Shown one piece after another: positions 52,506 to 60,147 of a stretch of 64,000 nucleotides of DNA. The DNA is taken from contig CP019882.1 in NCBI GenBank assembly GCA_002007745.1, positions 4,960,001-5,024,000 of the forward strand, read 5' to 3'. The DNA is from Mycolicibacterium litorale (GTDB lineage: Bacteria > Actinomycetota > Actinomycetes > Mycobacteriales > Mycobacteriaceae). Below the pieces are notes generated by a model, which saw only the letters and a program-made list of their open reading frames with translations, was not told the origin of the DNA and searched no databases. Every line of letters starts with the position of its first letter. Position 1 is the stretch's first letter. A program made the translations under genes and the position numbers.

Positions 52506-53264
52506 TCAGTACCGATCGGGCACGTAGGTCCGCTGCGCCCACTGGAACACCTGCCAGGCGGCGATCTCGTCGAACATGTCGTGCACCTTGCGAGCAGCCG
52601 GCGCCCCGATCGGCTTGGCATCGCGCGCCTTCACCTGCACCTCGGCGCTGCGTTCCATCATCAGGAAGTAGCCGACCGCCGCGTCCACACTGGCCCCGAC
52701 CGTCAACAGGCCGTGGTTGCGCAGAATCGCCGCGCGGGCACCGCCGATGGCGGCCGCGATGCGCTTGCCGCCGTCGGTCGAAGCGATGTTGACTTCTTCG
52801 TCGTCGAAGATCTCGTGGTCCTCGAAGAAGGCGCAGGCCTCCTGCGAGATCGGTGTCAAGTTGGTGACCATCGCGGAAAACGGTGTCCCGTAGGGCGTAT
52901 GGCAGTGAGCCGCGGCGACGACGTCCGGGCGCGCCTCGTGCAGCGGCGCATGGATGAAGTAGGCCGCCTCGTTGATGTGGCCGCCGCCTTCGAGCGTTCC
53001 GTCGGGGCGGACAAGCACCAGGTCGTCGGTCGTCATGAACCGGAACGGCACCCCATAGCGGCCCAGCCAGAAGCAGTCGGTGCGCTCCGGATCGCGCGCT
53101 GAGATGTGTCCGTCGCCGAGCGAACCCCATCCCATCGCGCCGAAAACCCGGTAAGCCAGGGCCAGTCGCCGCTGGCGGTGCAGCCGCAACTCGCCCGGAT
53201 CGGTGATGACCGGCTCGCCGGCTGCCGGGTCGAGGAATCCGTGTTGGGTGCTGTCGGTCACCAT
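52506..53264 (-). CDS. Class II aldolase/adducin-family protein
   Basis: The 252-residue protein has the class II aldolase/adducin fold: RLALAYRVFGAMGWGSLGDGHISARD, ending with the conserved GHIS, AAAHCHTPYGTPFSAM with metal histidines (about 118-130), and AAILRNHGLLTVGASVDAAV (about 180-199). It probably cleaves or decarboxylates a hydroxy acid at a Zn site. It converges with ureohydrolase B, 2 bp apart, and is divergent from the 2-hydroxyacid dehydrogenase, whose substrate it might share. Confidence 0.87.
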   Translation of the reverse strand: MVTDSTQHGFLDPAAGEPVITDPGELRLHRQRRLALAYRVFGAMGWGSLGDGHISARDPERTDCFWLGRYGVPFRFMTTDDLVLVRPDGTLEGGGHINEAAYFIHAPLHEARPDVVAAAHCHTPYGTPFSAMVTNLTPISQEACAFFEDHEIFDDEEVNIASTDGGKRIAAAIGGARAAILRNHGLLTVGASVDAAVGYFLMMERSAEVQVKARDAKPIGAPAARKVHDMFDEIAAWQVFQWAQRTYVPDRY

Positions 53265-53322
53265 GCCGATGACCTCCCTTCGTGCCGTCGAAAAATCGCG
53301 CGCGCGATCACTTTTCGTCTAG

Positions 53323-53335
53323 CGATAGACTATCG
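53323..53335. promoter_or_regulatory. Inverted repeat between class II aldolase and 2-hydroxyacid dehydrogenase
   Basis: CGATAG-A-CTATCG is a perfect 6-bp inverted repeat in an AT-richer patch of the divergent gap, overlapping GTCTA-GCGA-TAGAC (53317-53330). The second shape is reminiscent of GntR/HutC-type operators with GT and AC ends, and a HutC-type regulator is encoded at 55640-56389. The link is inference. Confidence 0.42.
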
Positions 53336-53376
53336 AAATCGATGTCCTGACGTGTGATGAGCCGAATGGAGCCGCA

Positions 53377-54342
53377 GTGCCGAGCCGTCCCCGCGTCCTG
53401 GTCGTCACCGAGCCGCACCCCGTACTGCCGCCACCCCCGCTGGAACTCATCCCCGACGACGTCGAGGTGGTGGAAGTCGGCGTCACCCCGACCGATGAGC
53501 AACTGGCCGGGGCGCAGGTGCTGTACGTGTGGGATCACCGCTTCACCGATTTGGGCGCGTTGCTGCGACGCACCCGTGAGCTGCGCTGGGTACAGGCCGC
53601 ATCAGTCGGCGTCAACGAACTCCTCTGCCCTGAACTGGCCACGGTCACCCTCACCAACTCCCCCGGCGTATTCGACGTGGCCATCGCCGAATGGGTCCTC
53701 GGCGCGGTGCTCAGCCATGTCAAGGGCCTCGCCGAGGGGTGGGCGCTCCAGCGCGAGCATCGCTGGCAATACCGGACCACCGGACGGCTGGCCGGCACCC
53801 GCGCCGCCGTCGTCGGCACCGGGTCGATCGGACGTGCCATCGCCGAACGGCTCAGCCTGCTCGACGTCGAGGTCACCATGGTGGGCCGGACCCGCAGAAC
53901 CGACGAGCGCTTCGGCTCGGTACGGGGCAGCGACGAGCTGGTGGCGGTGGCCGCCGAGGTGGACCTGCTGGTGCTGGCGGCACCGCTGACACCGGCCACC
54001 ACCGCGCTGGTCGGAGCGCAGGTGCTCGGCGCGCTCGGTCCGCGCGGATTCCTGGTCAACGTGGGCCGCGGGCCCACCGTCGTGGAGGCCGACCTGGTGG
54101 ATGCACTGCACGCCGGGACCATCGCCGGTGCGGCACTCGACGTGTTCGAAGTCGAGCCGCTGCCCGCGGACTCCGCATTGTGGTCGATGCCCAATGTGCT
54201 GATCTCACCGCACGTGTCAGGCGACTACACCGGTTTCGAGGTGGACCTGATGGCCGTCTTCGTCGAGAATCTCGCGCGGTGGCGGCGCGGTGAGCCGCTG
54301 CACAACGTCGTGGACCCCGCGGTCGGCTACGTGCGCCGCTGA
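53377..54342 (+). CDS. D-isomer-specific 2-hydroxyacid dehydrogenase
   Basis: The 321-residue NAD-dependent dehydrogenase has WVQAASVGVNELLCPEL, VVGTGSIGRAIAERLSLL (GxGxxG, about residues 147-152), LVNVGRGPTVVEADLVDAL with the catalytic Arg/Glu region and LISPHVSGDYTG with the His at the place of the acid-base. It interconverts a 2-oxo acid and a D-2-hydroxy acid. GTG 53377 is the likely start. It is divergent from the class II aldolase with a palindromic site between. Confidence 0.87.
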   Translation: MPSRPRVLVVTEPHPVLPPPPLELIPDDVEVVEVGVTPTDEQLAGAQVLYVWDHRFTDLGALLRRTRELRWVQAASVGVNELLCPELATVTLTNSPGVFDVAIAEWVLGAVLSHVKGLAEGWALQREHRWQYRTTGRLAGTRAAVVGTGSIGRAIAERLSLLDVEVTMVGRTRRTDERFGSVRGSDELVAVAAEVDLLVLAAPLTPATTALVGAQVLGALGPRGFLVNVGRGPTVVEADLVDALHAGTIAGAALDVFEVEPLPADSALWSMPNVLISPHVSGDYTGFEVDLMAVFVENLARWRRGEPLHNVVDPAVGYVRR

Positions 54343-54345
54343 TCT

Positions 54346-54427
54346 GGGCCGGCATCGTCGTCAGGCGCCGCCGAATCTGCCCGACTCCTCCTCCGGCCCC
54401 GGGGGCCGGCATCGTCGTCAGGCGCCG
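54346..54427. repeat. 25-bp perfect direct repeat
   Basis: The 25 bases at 54346-54370 recur exactly at 54403-54427, 57 bp apart, between the convergent dehydrogenase and SDR genes. The shared core is GGCATCGTCGTCAGGCG. The second copy contains the SDR stop codon, so the repeat looks like a local duplication of the SDR 3' end. The 32 bp between the copies are pyrimidine-rich. Confidence 0.8.
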
Positions 54428-55179
54428 GGCGGCTGGAGCCATTCGATCGGCCGCAGCAGCACGACCTCCGGCACCACACAACTGCGGGACACCCGGGTCG
54501 TCATGCGGATCACCTCGGCGACGTCGCCCGGAGCGATCATCTCGTCGCTGCCCACGCTGTCGCGGTAGTCGTCGGCCATCCGGGTGTCCACCAGACCCGG
54601 GCAGATGGCCGTCGCCTTGATCCCAGCGGTCGACAACTCGTCGTGCAGCGATTCGGTGAAGCCCACGACGGCGAACTTGGTCGCCGAGTACGACGACAAC
54701 GTTGCCTCCCCGCGCTTGCCCGCATTTGACGCGATGTTCACCACCTGCGCCGACTTGTGCTGGCGCACCGCCTCTTTGAGCATTGGAAGGCACTTGCTCG
54801 TCAGCAGGATCACCGCGCGGACGTTGACCGCGAGCTGCTCGTCGAGAAAGTCGGCGGTGATGTCCCCCACCGCCCGGTTGCCCGCCACGCCGGCATTGTT
54901 GACCAGCAGGTCCACCGCACCGTATCGGCCGGCGTGGTCGTCGACGATCCGGTCGAGAAACGCCTCTTCGGCCAGCGAACCGGCCAGGTAGTGAACCGGC
55001 TGGCCCGGCATCGCCGATATCGCGGCCGCGACCGCCGCCAGCTTGTCCGGATCCCGCCCCACGAGGGTGAGGGCGAAGCCTTCCTCGTGCAGCATCGCGG
55101 CGATGGCCGAGCCGATTCCGCCGGAGGCGCCGGTGACGATCGCGGTGCGGGTGCGGGTACTCACCACGGAATTACACAT
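54418..55179 (-). CDS. Short-chain dehydrogenase/reductase
   Basis: The protein of about 253 residues has TAIVTGASGGIGSAIAAML (TGxxxGIG), VDLLVNNAGVAGNRAVG, NIASNAGKRGEATLSSYSATK (catalytic Ser and Y-x3-K) and ATAICPGLVDTRMADD. A longer in-frame extension (to 55422) exists but is low-quality sequence. ATG 55179 is used; a GTG at 55167 or 55164 is also possible. It sits just downstream of the FKBP gene on the same strand. Substrate unknown. Confidence 0.83.
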   Translation of the reverse strand: MCNSVVSTRTRTAIVTGASGGIGSAIAAMLHEEGFALTLVGRDPDKLAAVAAAISAMPGQPVHYLAGSLAEEAFLDRIVDDHAGRYGAVDLLVNNAGVAGNRAVGDITADFLDEQLAVNVRAVILLTSKCLPMLKEAVRQHKSAQVVNIASNAGKRGEATLSSYSATKFAVVGFTESLHDELSTAGIKATAICPGLVDTRMADDYRDSVGSDEMIAPGDVAEVIRMTTRVSRSCVVPEVVLLRPIEWLQPPGA

Positions 55180-55223
55180 GCCGACGGCCCGGCCCGCAGG
55201 GCGAGCCGGGACCTCGGGGTCGG

Positions 55224-55583
55224 CTAACGAGTGGCCAGCAGGTCGATGACGAAGATGAGCGTCTTGCCGGAGAGCTGGTGCCCCGAGCCCGCCGGGCCGT
55301 AGGCCTGCTCCGGCGGGATGGTCAGCTGGCGGCGTCCGCCCACCCGCATCCCCGGGATACCGTCCTGCCAGCCCTGGATCAGGCCACGCAACGGGAACGA
55401 GATGGACTCGCCCCGGTTCCATGAGCTGTCGAACTCTTCACCACTGTCGTACTCGACGCCCACGTAGTGGACATCGACGACGGCGCCGGGCTTGGCTTCC
55501 TCGCCCTCACCGACCACCAGGTCTTTGATGACCAGCTCGGCCGGAGCTGGTCCCTCGGGAAACTCGATCACGGGTTTGGTCAC
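55224..55583 (-). CDS. FKBP-type peptidyl-prolyl cis-trans isomerase
   Basis: The 119-residue protein is a single FKBP domain: VVDVHYVGVEYDSGEEFDSS (about residues 37-56), LIQGWQDGIPGMRVGGRRQL, IPPEQAYGPAGSGHQL and TLIFVIDLLATR. The aromatic pocket residues (Y, F, W, I, Y, F) are present, so it should catalyse proline isomerisation and bind FK506-like compounds. It has no signal sequence and is probably cytoplasmic. GTG 55583 begins TKPVIEFPEG as in relatives; GTG 55592 is an alternative. Confidence 0.9.
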   Translation of the reverse strand: MTKPVIEFPEGPAPAELVIKDLVVGEGEEAKPGAVVDVHYVGVEYDSGEEFDSSWNRGESISFPLRGLIQGWQDGIPGMRVGGRRQLTIPPEQAYGPAGSGHQLSGKTLIFVIDLLATR

Positions 55584-55639
55584 CGGACCCACATTAGTCG
55601 GCCCGAGATCGACGTCCCGTCGGGTTCTGCCCGCAGTTC

Positions 55640-56389
55640 TCAGGCGCTGCTGACCGAGCGCTCCACCCGGCCGTCGGTGCCGCGACGTTCCCGCGCGGTC
55701 ACCGTCGACGTCGTCGCCGTCAGCCGCACCCGGTCCGCCCGGAACAGGTCGTAGGCGTACTCGAACGGGCGATCCGTCGCATCACGGGTGACCCGGGTGA
55801 TCGCCATCAGCGGACGGCGGTGGGCGATGCCCAGCCAGTCCGCCTCCCGAGGGCTGGCGCTGACCACCTCGATGGTCTCGCTGGCGGTGGCCGGCACCAG
55901 CCCATAGCGCACCGCGAACAGCTCGTACAGTGACCCGCCGAGGGGCTGCTCCAGCAGATCGAGCACATGATCGGCCACGAAACAGGAGTAGTCGACCGAC
56001 AGCGGCGATCCGTCGGCGAAGCGAAGACGGCGGATCGCGAACACCTCGTCGTGCTCCCCGATCTCCAGCGCCGAGGCCTCCACCGGAGAAGGAGGCCGAC
56101 GGTCGGTGGACAGCACCCGGGTGGCACTGGTGTGCCCGCCGCTGCGCAACCTGGCCGGCAGACCGGCCAGTTCGGCGGCGTTGCGCTGCACGACGTCGGC
56201 TCGAACGAAGGTGCCGCCGTTGCGGCCGGTCCGGCGCTCCAGCACCCCGGCGCGGCTCAGCGGCAGCAGCGCGCTGCGCAGAGTGGCCCTGGACACCTCG
56301 AACCGCTCGGCCATCTCCCGCTCGGTGCCCAACCGCGAACCGGGGCGAAGCGCCCCTTGCGCCAGCATCGACAGGATGCGCCTGCGCAC
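55640..56389 (-). CDS. GntR-family regulator, HutC/UTRA type; 5' end possibly frameshifted
   Basis: The 249-residue open frame has a GntR winged helix (RPGSRLGTEREMAERFEV, SRATLRSALLPLSRAGVL) and a UTRA ligand domain (about 90-230; PVEASALEIGEHDEVFAIRR, VSASPREADWLGI). GTG 56389 cuts the first helix short. An ATG at 56424, four bases after the upstream SDR stop, would give MEESEG and join to GPVAEDVRRRILSML if one base were restored in the C run 56406-56410. I suspect that is the real start. It probably regulates the SDR and kinase genes upstream on its strand, or the permease operon. Confidence 0.82.
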   Translation of the reverse strand: MRRRILSMLAQGALRPGSRLGTEREMAERFEVSRATLRSALLPLSRAGVLERRTGRNGGTFVRADVVQRNAAELAGLPARLRSGGHTSATRVLSTDRRPPSPVEASALEIGEHDEVFAIRRLRFADGSPLSVDYSCFVADHVLDLLEQPLGGSLYELFAVRYGLVPATASETIEVVSASPREADWLGIAHRRPLMAITRVTRDATDRPFEYAYDLFRADRVRLTATTSTVTARERRGTDGRVERSVSSA

Positions 56390-56428
56390 ATCCTCGGCGA
56401 CCGGGCCCCCTCCGACTCCTCCATCGGA

Positions 56429-57205
56429 CTAGGGGCGTACCGCGTCCGGCGACTCGGGGAGCACCTGACCGCCGTCGACGGCGATCGCCTGCCCGGTGAT
56501 GTATCCCGCCTCCACGGTGGCCAGGAAGGCGGCCAGGTGCCCGATGTCCTCGGGCTTGCCCAGCGCCCCGGCCGGAATCGCGCGGGTCATCCCCGCGATG
56601 TAGTCCTCACCCATGTCGGCCAGGCCTTCGGTGAAGATGTTGCCCGGCAGCACGGCGTTGACCGTGATGCCATGCGGCGCCAATTCGATTGCCGCCGTGC
56701 GCATGAAGCCCAGCTGGGCGGCCTTGGAAGCACCGTAGTGCGACCAACCGGGAAACCCGGTGATCGGCCCGGTGATCGACGACGTCAGGATCACCCGGCC
56801 GCGACCGGAAGCGATCAGCCCATCCAGGCAGGCCTGCACCGTGTAGACGTTGCCTTTGACGTTGATGTCGAGCACCTCGGCGAGCTGGGCCGGAGTCATG
56901 GTGGCCAGCGGCGCTTCCGGAAAGATACCGGCGTTGGCGCACACCACATCGATGCCGCCGAACGCCTCGCTCACCCCGGCTGCCAGGTTGGCACACGAAG
57001 CCGGATCGGTGACGTCGGTCTGGATGCCGAGCACCTTCCCGCCGCCCAGGGCGTCGAGGTCGGCCACCGCGGCGTCGAGTTCGGCGGCCGAACGGGCCGC
57101 GATCGCGACATTGGCTCCGGCCTTGGCGAACACCGATGCGATACCGCGGCCAATACCCTTGCTGCCGCCGGTCACCACGACCGAAGCCGACTGAAGGTCA
57201 AACAT
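56429..57205 (-). CDS. Short-chain dehydrogenase/reductase
   Basis: The 258-residue SDR has VVVTGGSKGIGRGIASVFA, ANAG in IDVVCANAGIFPEAPLA, LTSSITGPITGFPGWSHYGA leading to Y-x3-K, and AGYITGQAIAVDGGQVLPES. The SITG-PITGFPGWSHYGASK pattern is that of the FabG-like classical SDRs. It probably forms an operon with the downstream GntR (4-5 bp apart or overlapping) and the upstream kinase (27 bp apart). Substrate unknown; an amino-aldehyde or alcohol product of the neighbouring pathway is possible. Confidence 0.88.
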   Translation of the reverse strand: MFDLQSASVVVTGGSKGIGRGIASVFAKAGANVAIAARSAAELDAAVADLDALGGGKVLGIQTDVTDPASCANLAAGVSEAFGGIDVVCANAGIFPEAPLATMTPAQLAEVLDINVKGNVYTVQACLDGLIASGRGRVILTSSITGPITGFPGWSHYGASKAAQLGFMRTAAIELAPHGITVNAVLPGNIFTEGLADMGEDYIAGMTRAIPAGALGKPEDIGHLAAFLATVEAGYITGQAIAVDGGQVLPESPDAVRP

Positions 57206-57232
57206 GTCAAACCCTTTCTAGCGCAGTGTGGT

Positions 57233-58246
57233 TCACACCCGTGAGCCGAAGATCGCATCCTGTAGCCAGGTACGGTCCTCCAGATACCGCTGAGCCAACC
57301 GAGCGGTGTTGGGCGCAAAGTCTGGACCGAGCTCAGCCGCGGCGTCGGCATCGGCATGCGAAGCGATCCAGGCGGTGAGGTTGATGCGGCGCAACATCAC
57401 GAACGACGGGATGAGCGCCAGATGATCGGCCGGCAGCGAGGCCGCCTCGAAATAGCCGTCAAGCCACTCGGCGATGATGCGCTCCCCAGCCGCGGTGTCC
57501 TCGATGAACGACACCGCGGCACCGAGATCGGCCAGATACCAGGACCATCCGCAGTCATCGAAGTCGATCACGGTGATACCGCTGCCGGCGCCGCTCGGAT
57601 CGACCATCAGATTGGCCAGCCGCAGATCGGCATGCACCAGACCGAATCGATCCGGTGCAGAGCCGAATTCGGCGAGCCGAGTGGCGATGTCGTCGGCGGC
57701 TCGCTGAATCCAGGCGCGATCCTCCTCGGTCAACCCGGGGGCCAGCCGCCAGTTACCCCAGCGCGCCCGGGGTCCGAGAATGCTGTCGAGGTCCCAGCGG
57801 AACCGGGTGAACCCGTCCGGGAACGACCATTGCCTGGCATGCCGGTGCATGATCGCGGTGAGCCGACCGAGCTCGTCGAAGCCGACGACGTCGGGATTCT
57901 CCTCAGCGGTGCAACCGGCCACGAACGTCACCGCATCGACATGCAGCACATCGCCGTCCACCTCGGCGACCACCACGTCGGTGCCGTCGCGGGCGGCGAG
58001 CAGCTCCGGCGTGGCGACCGAGGTCTCGGTGCGCAGGGCCCGCATCCACGCCAGTTCGGAGCGGATGGCCTCCAGCGAGTGGTAACCGGGCCGGTGCACA
58101 CGCAACACGATCGGATCGTCGTCGTCGACCAGGTACGTCGCGTTCTCGGACAGGCTCAGCAGCCGCAACGACGTCTCGGCGGGGCGACCGTAGGCGGGAA
58201 GAGCGGCGCGCGCGAAAGACTCATGAGTCGGCGGCAATCCCGGCAT
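57233..58246 (-). CDS. Aminoglycoside phosphotransferase-fold small-molecule kinase (hydroxylysine/homoserine kinase type)
   Basis: The 337-residue protein is an APH-fold kinase. It has DDDDPIVLRVHRPGYHSLEA (ATP-binding Lys replaced by Arg, about residues 45-64), LVHADLRLANLMVD with the catalytic Asp/Asn (H-x-D-x4-N, about 212-224) and TVIDFDDCGWSWYLAD (Mg2+ Asp). It resembles eukaryotic hydroxylysine kinase AGPHD1 more than antibiotic-inactivating enzymes. ATG 58246 (MPGLPPTHESFARAAL) is preferred to an upstream start. Divergent from the APC permease and near an AGXT2L-like aminotransferase, it would phosphorylate an amino alcohol. Confidence 0.82.
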   Translation of the reverse strand: MPGLPPTHESFARAALPAYGRPAETSLRLLSLSENATYLVDDDDPIVLRVHRPGYHSLEAIRSELAWMRALRTETSVATPELLAARDGTDVVVAEVDGDVLHVDAVTFVAGCTAEENPDVVGFDELGRLTAIMHRHARQWSFPDGFTRFRWDLDSILGPRARWGNWRLAPGLTEEDRAWIQRAADDIATRLAEFGSAPDRFGLVHADLRLANLMVDPSGAGSGITVIDFDDCGWSWYLADLGAAVSFIEDTAAGERIIAEWLDGYFEAASLPADHLALIPSFVMLRRINLTAWIASHADADAAAELGPDFAPNTARLAQRYLEDRTWLQDAIFGSRV

Positions 58247-58373
58247 GCGGTCAAGTGTGGACCATAACCAGCCTTCGAGCAGACCAAATCGGCACATTTA
58301 ACTTCCACGTTTCGTACCTCAGCCCACTGAAACATCGCCGAAACATTGCCCAGGTATTTCCTCATTGTTCCTG

Positions 58374-58403
58374 TTGACCAGGCGATCTGGCGGGGGTAAC
58401 AAT
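58374..58403 (+). promoter_or_regulatory. Sigma70-type promoter for the APC permease operon
   Basis: TTGACC (58374-58379), a 17-bp spacer and TAACAAT (58397-58403) form a good -35/-10 pair about 130 bp before the permease start. Transcription would begin near 58410. The spacing and -35 are the best promoter match I saw in the accessory half of the window. Confidence 0.6.
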
Positions 58404-58424
58404 GTCGTCGTCGCATCACAAACG

Positions 58425-58438
58425 CGGTGTCGACACCG
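58425..58438. promoter_or_regulatory. 14-bp palindrome in the permease leader
   Basis: CGGTGTCGACACCG is a perfect 14-bp palindrome about 20 bp after the predicted transcription start of the permease operon. Its place fits a repressor operator, perhaps for the GntR protein encoded in the facing operon. Confidence 0.45.
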
Positions 58439-58490
58439 TCCTCGCTCCCCGGAGGCATCCGCGCTTCGGGACAAACCAGACCAAAAAAGG

Positions 58491-58509
58491 ACGCGACCCC
58501 CAGTCGCGT
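58491..58509 (+). other. Leader hairpin before the APC permease start
   Basis: ACGCGAC (58491-58497) and GTCGCGT (58503-58509) form a 7-bp stem with loop CCCCA, preceded by an A-run and AAAGG, and 21 bp before the permease ATG. It lies in a leader of about 120 bases. It could affect translation initiation or be part of a structured RNA. No known riboswitch consensus was recognised. Confidence 0.4.
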
Positions 58510-58530
58510 TCGAGATGGGAAATCACAACT

Positions 58531-60102
58531 ATGAGCGACATCATCGACCCGCCGGCTGCGGCCGGCGCCGTGGACAAAGGTGACACCGTCCAGCGGCTCA
58601 AGCCCAACGCCGTCGGGCTGATCGGCGTCCTGTTCATGGCGGTCGCCACCGCGGCACCGATCACCGCGATGGTCGGCAACGTGCCGATCGCGGTCGGGTT
58701 CGGCAATGGTGCCTACGCTCCGGCCGGTTACGCCGTGGCGACGATCGTGCTGACGCTGTTCGCCATCGGCTATGCCGCGATGAGCAAGCACATCACCGCC
58801 ACCGGTGCCTTCTACGGCTACATCTCGCACGGCCTGGGCCGCATCGTCGGCCTGGGTGCGGGTTTCCTGACCGCCATGGCCTACATGGTGTTCGAGGCTT
58901 CACTGATCGGCATCTTCGCCTTCTTCGGCAACGACACCTTCAACACCCTGTTCCACGTGAACATCCCGTGGATCGTGTTCGCCATCGGCATGCTGGTGGT
59001 CAACCTGGTCTTGACCTACTTCGACATCAACCTGGCGGCCAGGGTGCTCGGCGTCTTCCTGATCACCGAGATCGTGATGCTGTCCCTGATGGCGCTGTCG
59101 GTGCTGTTCACCGGCGGCGGCCCGCAAGGCTGGTCATGGGGATCGCTCAACCCGCTCAACGCTTTTCAGAATCTCTCCGGCACGGTGACCGGCGCCGACG
59201 GCAGCCTGATCACGGTGGCGGGTTCGGCCGGCATCGGTCTGTTCTTCGCGTTCTGGTCGTGGGTCGGCTTCGAGTCCAGCGCCATGTACGGCGAGGAATC
59301 CAAGAACCCGAAGAAGATCATCCCCATCGCGGTGGTGAGCTCCGTCATCGGCATCGGCGTGTTCTACGTCATCATCTCCTGGCTGGCGATCGTCGGCACC
59401 GGGCCGCAGAATGCCATTGCGCTGGCGCAGGATTCGGCGACCGCCGGTGACATCTTCTTCGGACCGGTCGGTGCACACCTGGGCACCTGGGCGGTCGACA
59501 TGTTCAAGATCCTGCTGATGACCGGATCGTTCGCCTGCGGTATGGCATTCCACAACTGCGCCGCCCGCTACATCTACGCGATCGGACGTGAGAACGTCAT
59601 CCCGGGCATGCGCAAGACCCTGGGCGCCACCCACCCGACCCACGGTTCGCCGCACATCGCCGGGCTGGTGCAGACCATCTTCGCGACCGTCGTGGTGCTG
59701 TTCTTCGCCCTCACCGGACGCGACCCCTACACCGGGCTGTACGGTTTGATGGCGTTGCTCGGCACCACCGCGATCATGATCGTGCAGGCGCTGGCCGCCT
59801 TCGCGGTGATCGCCTACTTCCACGTCGGCAAGAACCATCCGGAGACGGCCAACTGGTTCCGCACCTTCCTGGCGCCGTTGCTCGGCGGCCTGGGCATGCT
59901 CTACGTGATCTACCTGCTGGCCAAGAACGCCTCGTTCGCGGCGGGCACCGCGGCCAGTGACTGGGTGTTCGAGATCATCCCCTACGTGGTCGGGGTGGTC
60001 GGGCTCGGCGGTGTCCTGTTGGCGGTGGTCCTGAAATACCAGTCGCCGCAGCGGTATTCGGAGCTGGGCCGCACGGTGCTCGAGGAGGCGCACGAGCGCT
60101 AG
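58531..60102 (+). CDS. APC-family amino acid/amine permease
   Basis: The 523-residue protein has about twelve helices and the APC signature near LKPNAVGLIGVLFMAVATAA and PITAMVGNVPIAVGFGNG (helix 1). It has FEASLIGIFAFFGND in helix 3, a Trp-rich SWVGFESSAMYGEESKNPKK after helix 6, and ends SELGRTVLEEAHER. It would import an amino acid or amine with protons. ATG 58531 is chosen; an earlier overlapping ATG lies in another frame. The class III aminotransferase starts 45 bp downstream in the same direction, so its substrate is probably the import. Confidence 0.88.
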   Translation: MSDIIDPPAAAGAVDKGDTVQRLKPNAVGLIGVLFMAVATAAPITAMVGNVPIAVGFGNGAYAPAGYAVATIVLTLFAIGYAAMSKHITATGAFYGYISHGLGRIVGLGAGFLTAMAYMVFEASLIGIFAFFGNDTFNTLFHVNIPWIVFAIGMLVVNLVLTYFDINLAARVLGVFLITEIVMLSLMALSVLFTGGGPQGWSWGSLNPLNAFQNLSGTVTGADGSLITVAGSAGIGLFFAFWSWVGFESSAMYGEESKNPKKIIPIAVVSSVIGIGVFYVIISWLAIVGTGPQNAIALAQDSATAGDIFFGPVGAHLGTWAVDMFKILLMTGSFACGMAFHNCAARYIYAIGRENVIPGMRKTLGATHPTHGSPHIAGLVQTIFATVVVLFFALTGRDPYTGLYGLMALLGTTAIMIVQALAAFAVIAYFHVGKNHPETANWFRTFLAPLLGGLGMLYVIYLLAKNASFAAGTAASDWVFEIIPYVVGVVGLGGVLLAVVLKYQSPQRYSELGRTVLEEAHER

Positions 60103-60147
60103 GCATTGCAGTCACGGGCCGCGTCAACGAGGCGAAGGAGTAGCACG

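Noticed and set aside
54343..54427. Start of a CRISPR array from the repeated 25 bp
   Set aside because: Only two copies, spaced over a stop codon, with no third repeat and no cas genes in the window.
57233..58246. Antibiotic (aminoglycoside) resistance kinase
   Set aside because: The fold is shared, but neighbours and similarity to hydroxylysine/homoserine kinase types point to metabolism rather than resistance.
58403..58530. Guanidine (ykkC-type) riboswitch ahead of the APC permease or the ureohydrolase genes
   Set aside because: None of the conserved ykkC or mini-ykkC elements, such as paired ACGR loops, could be placed. The lipoprotein leader at 48118-48270 also lacks them.
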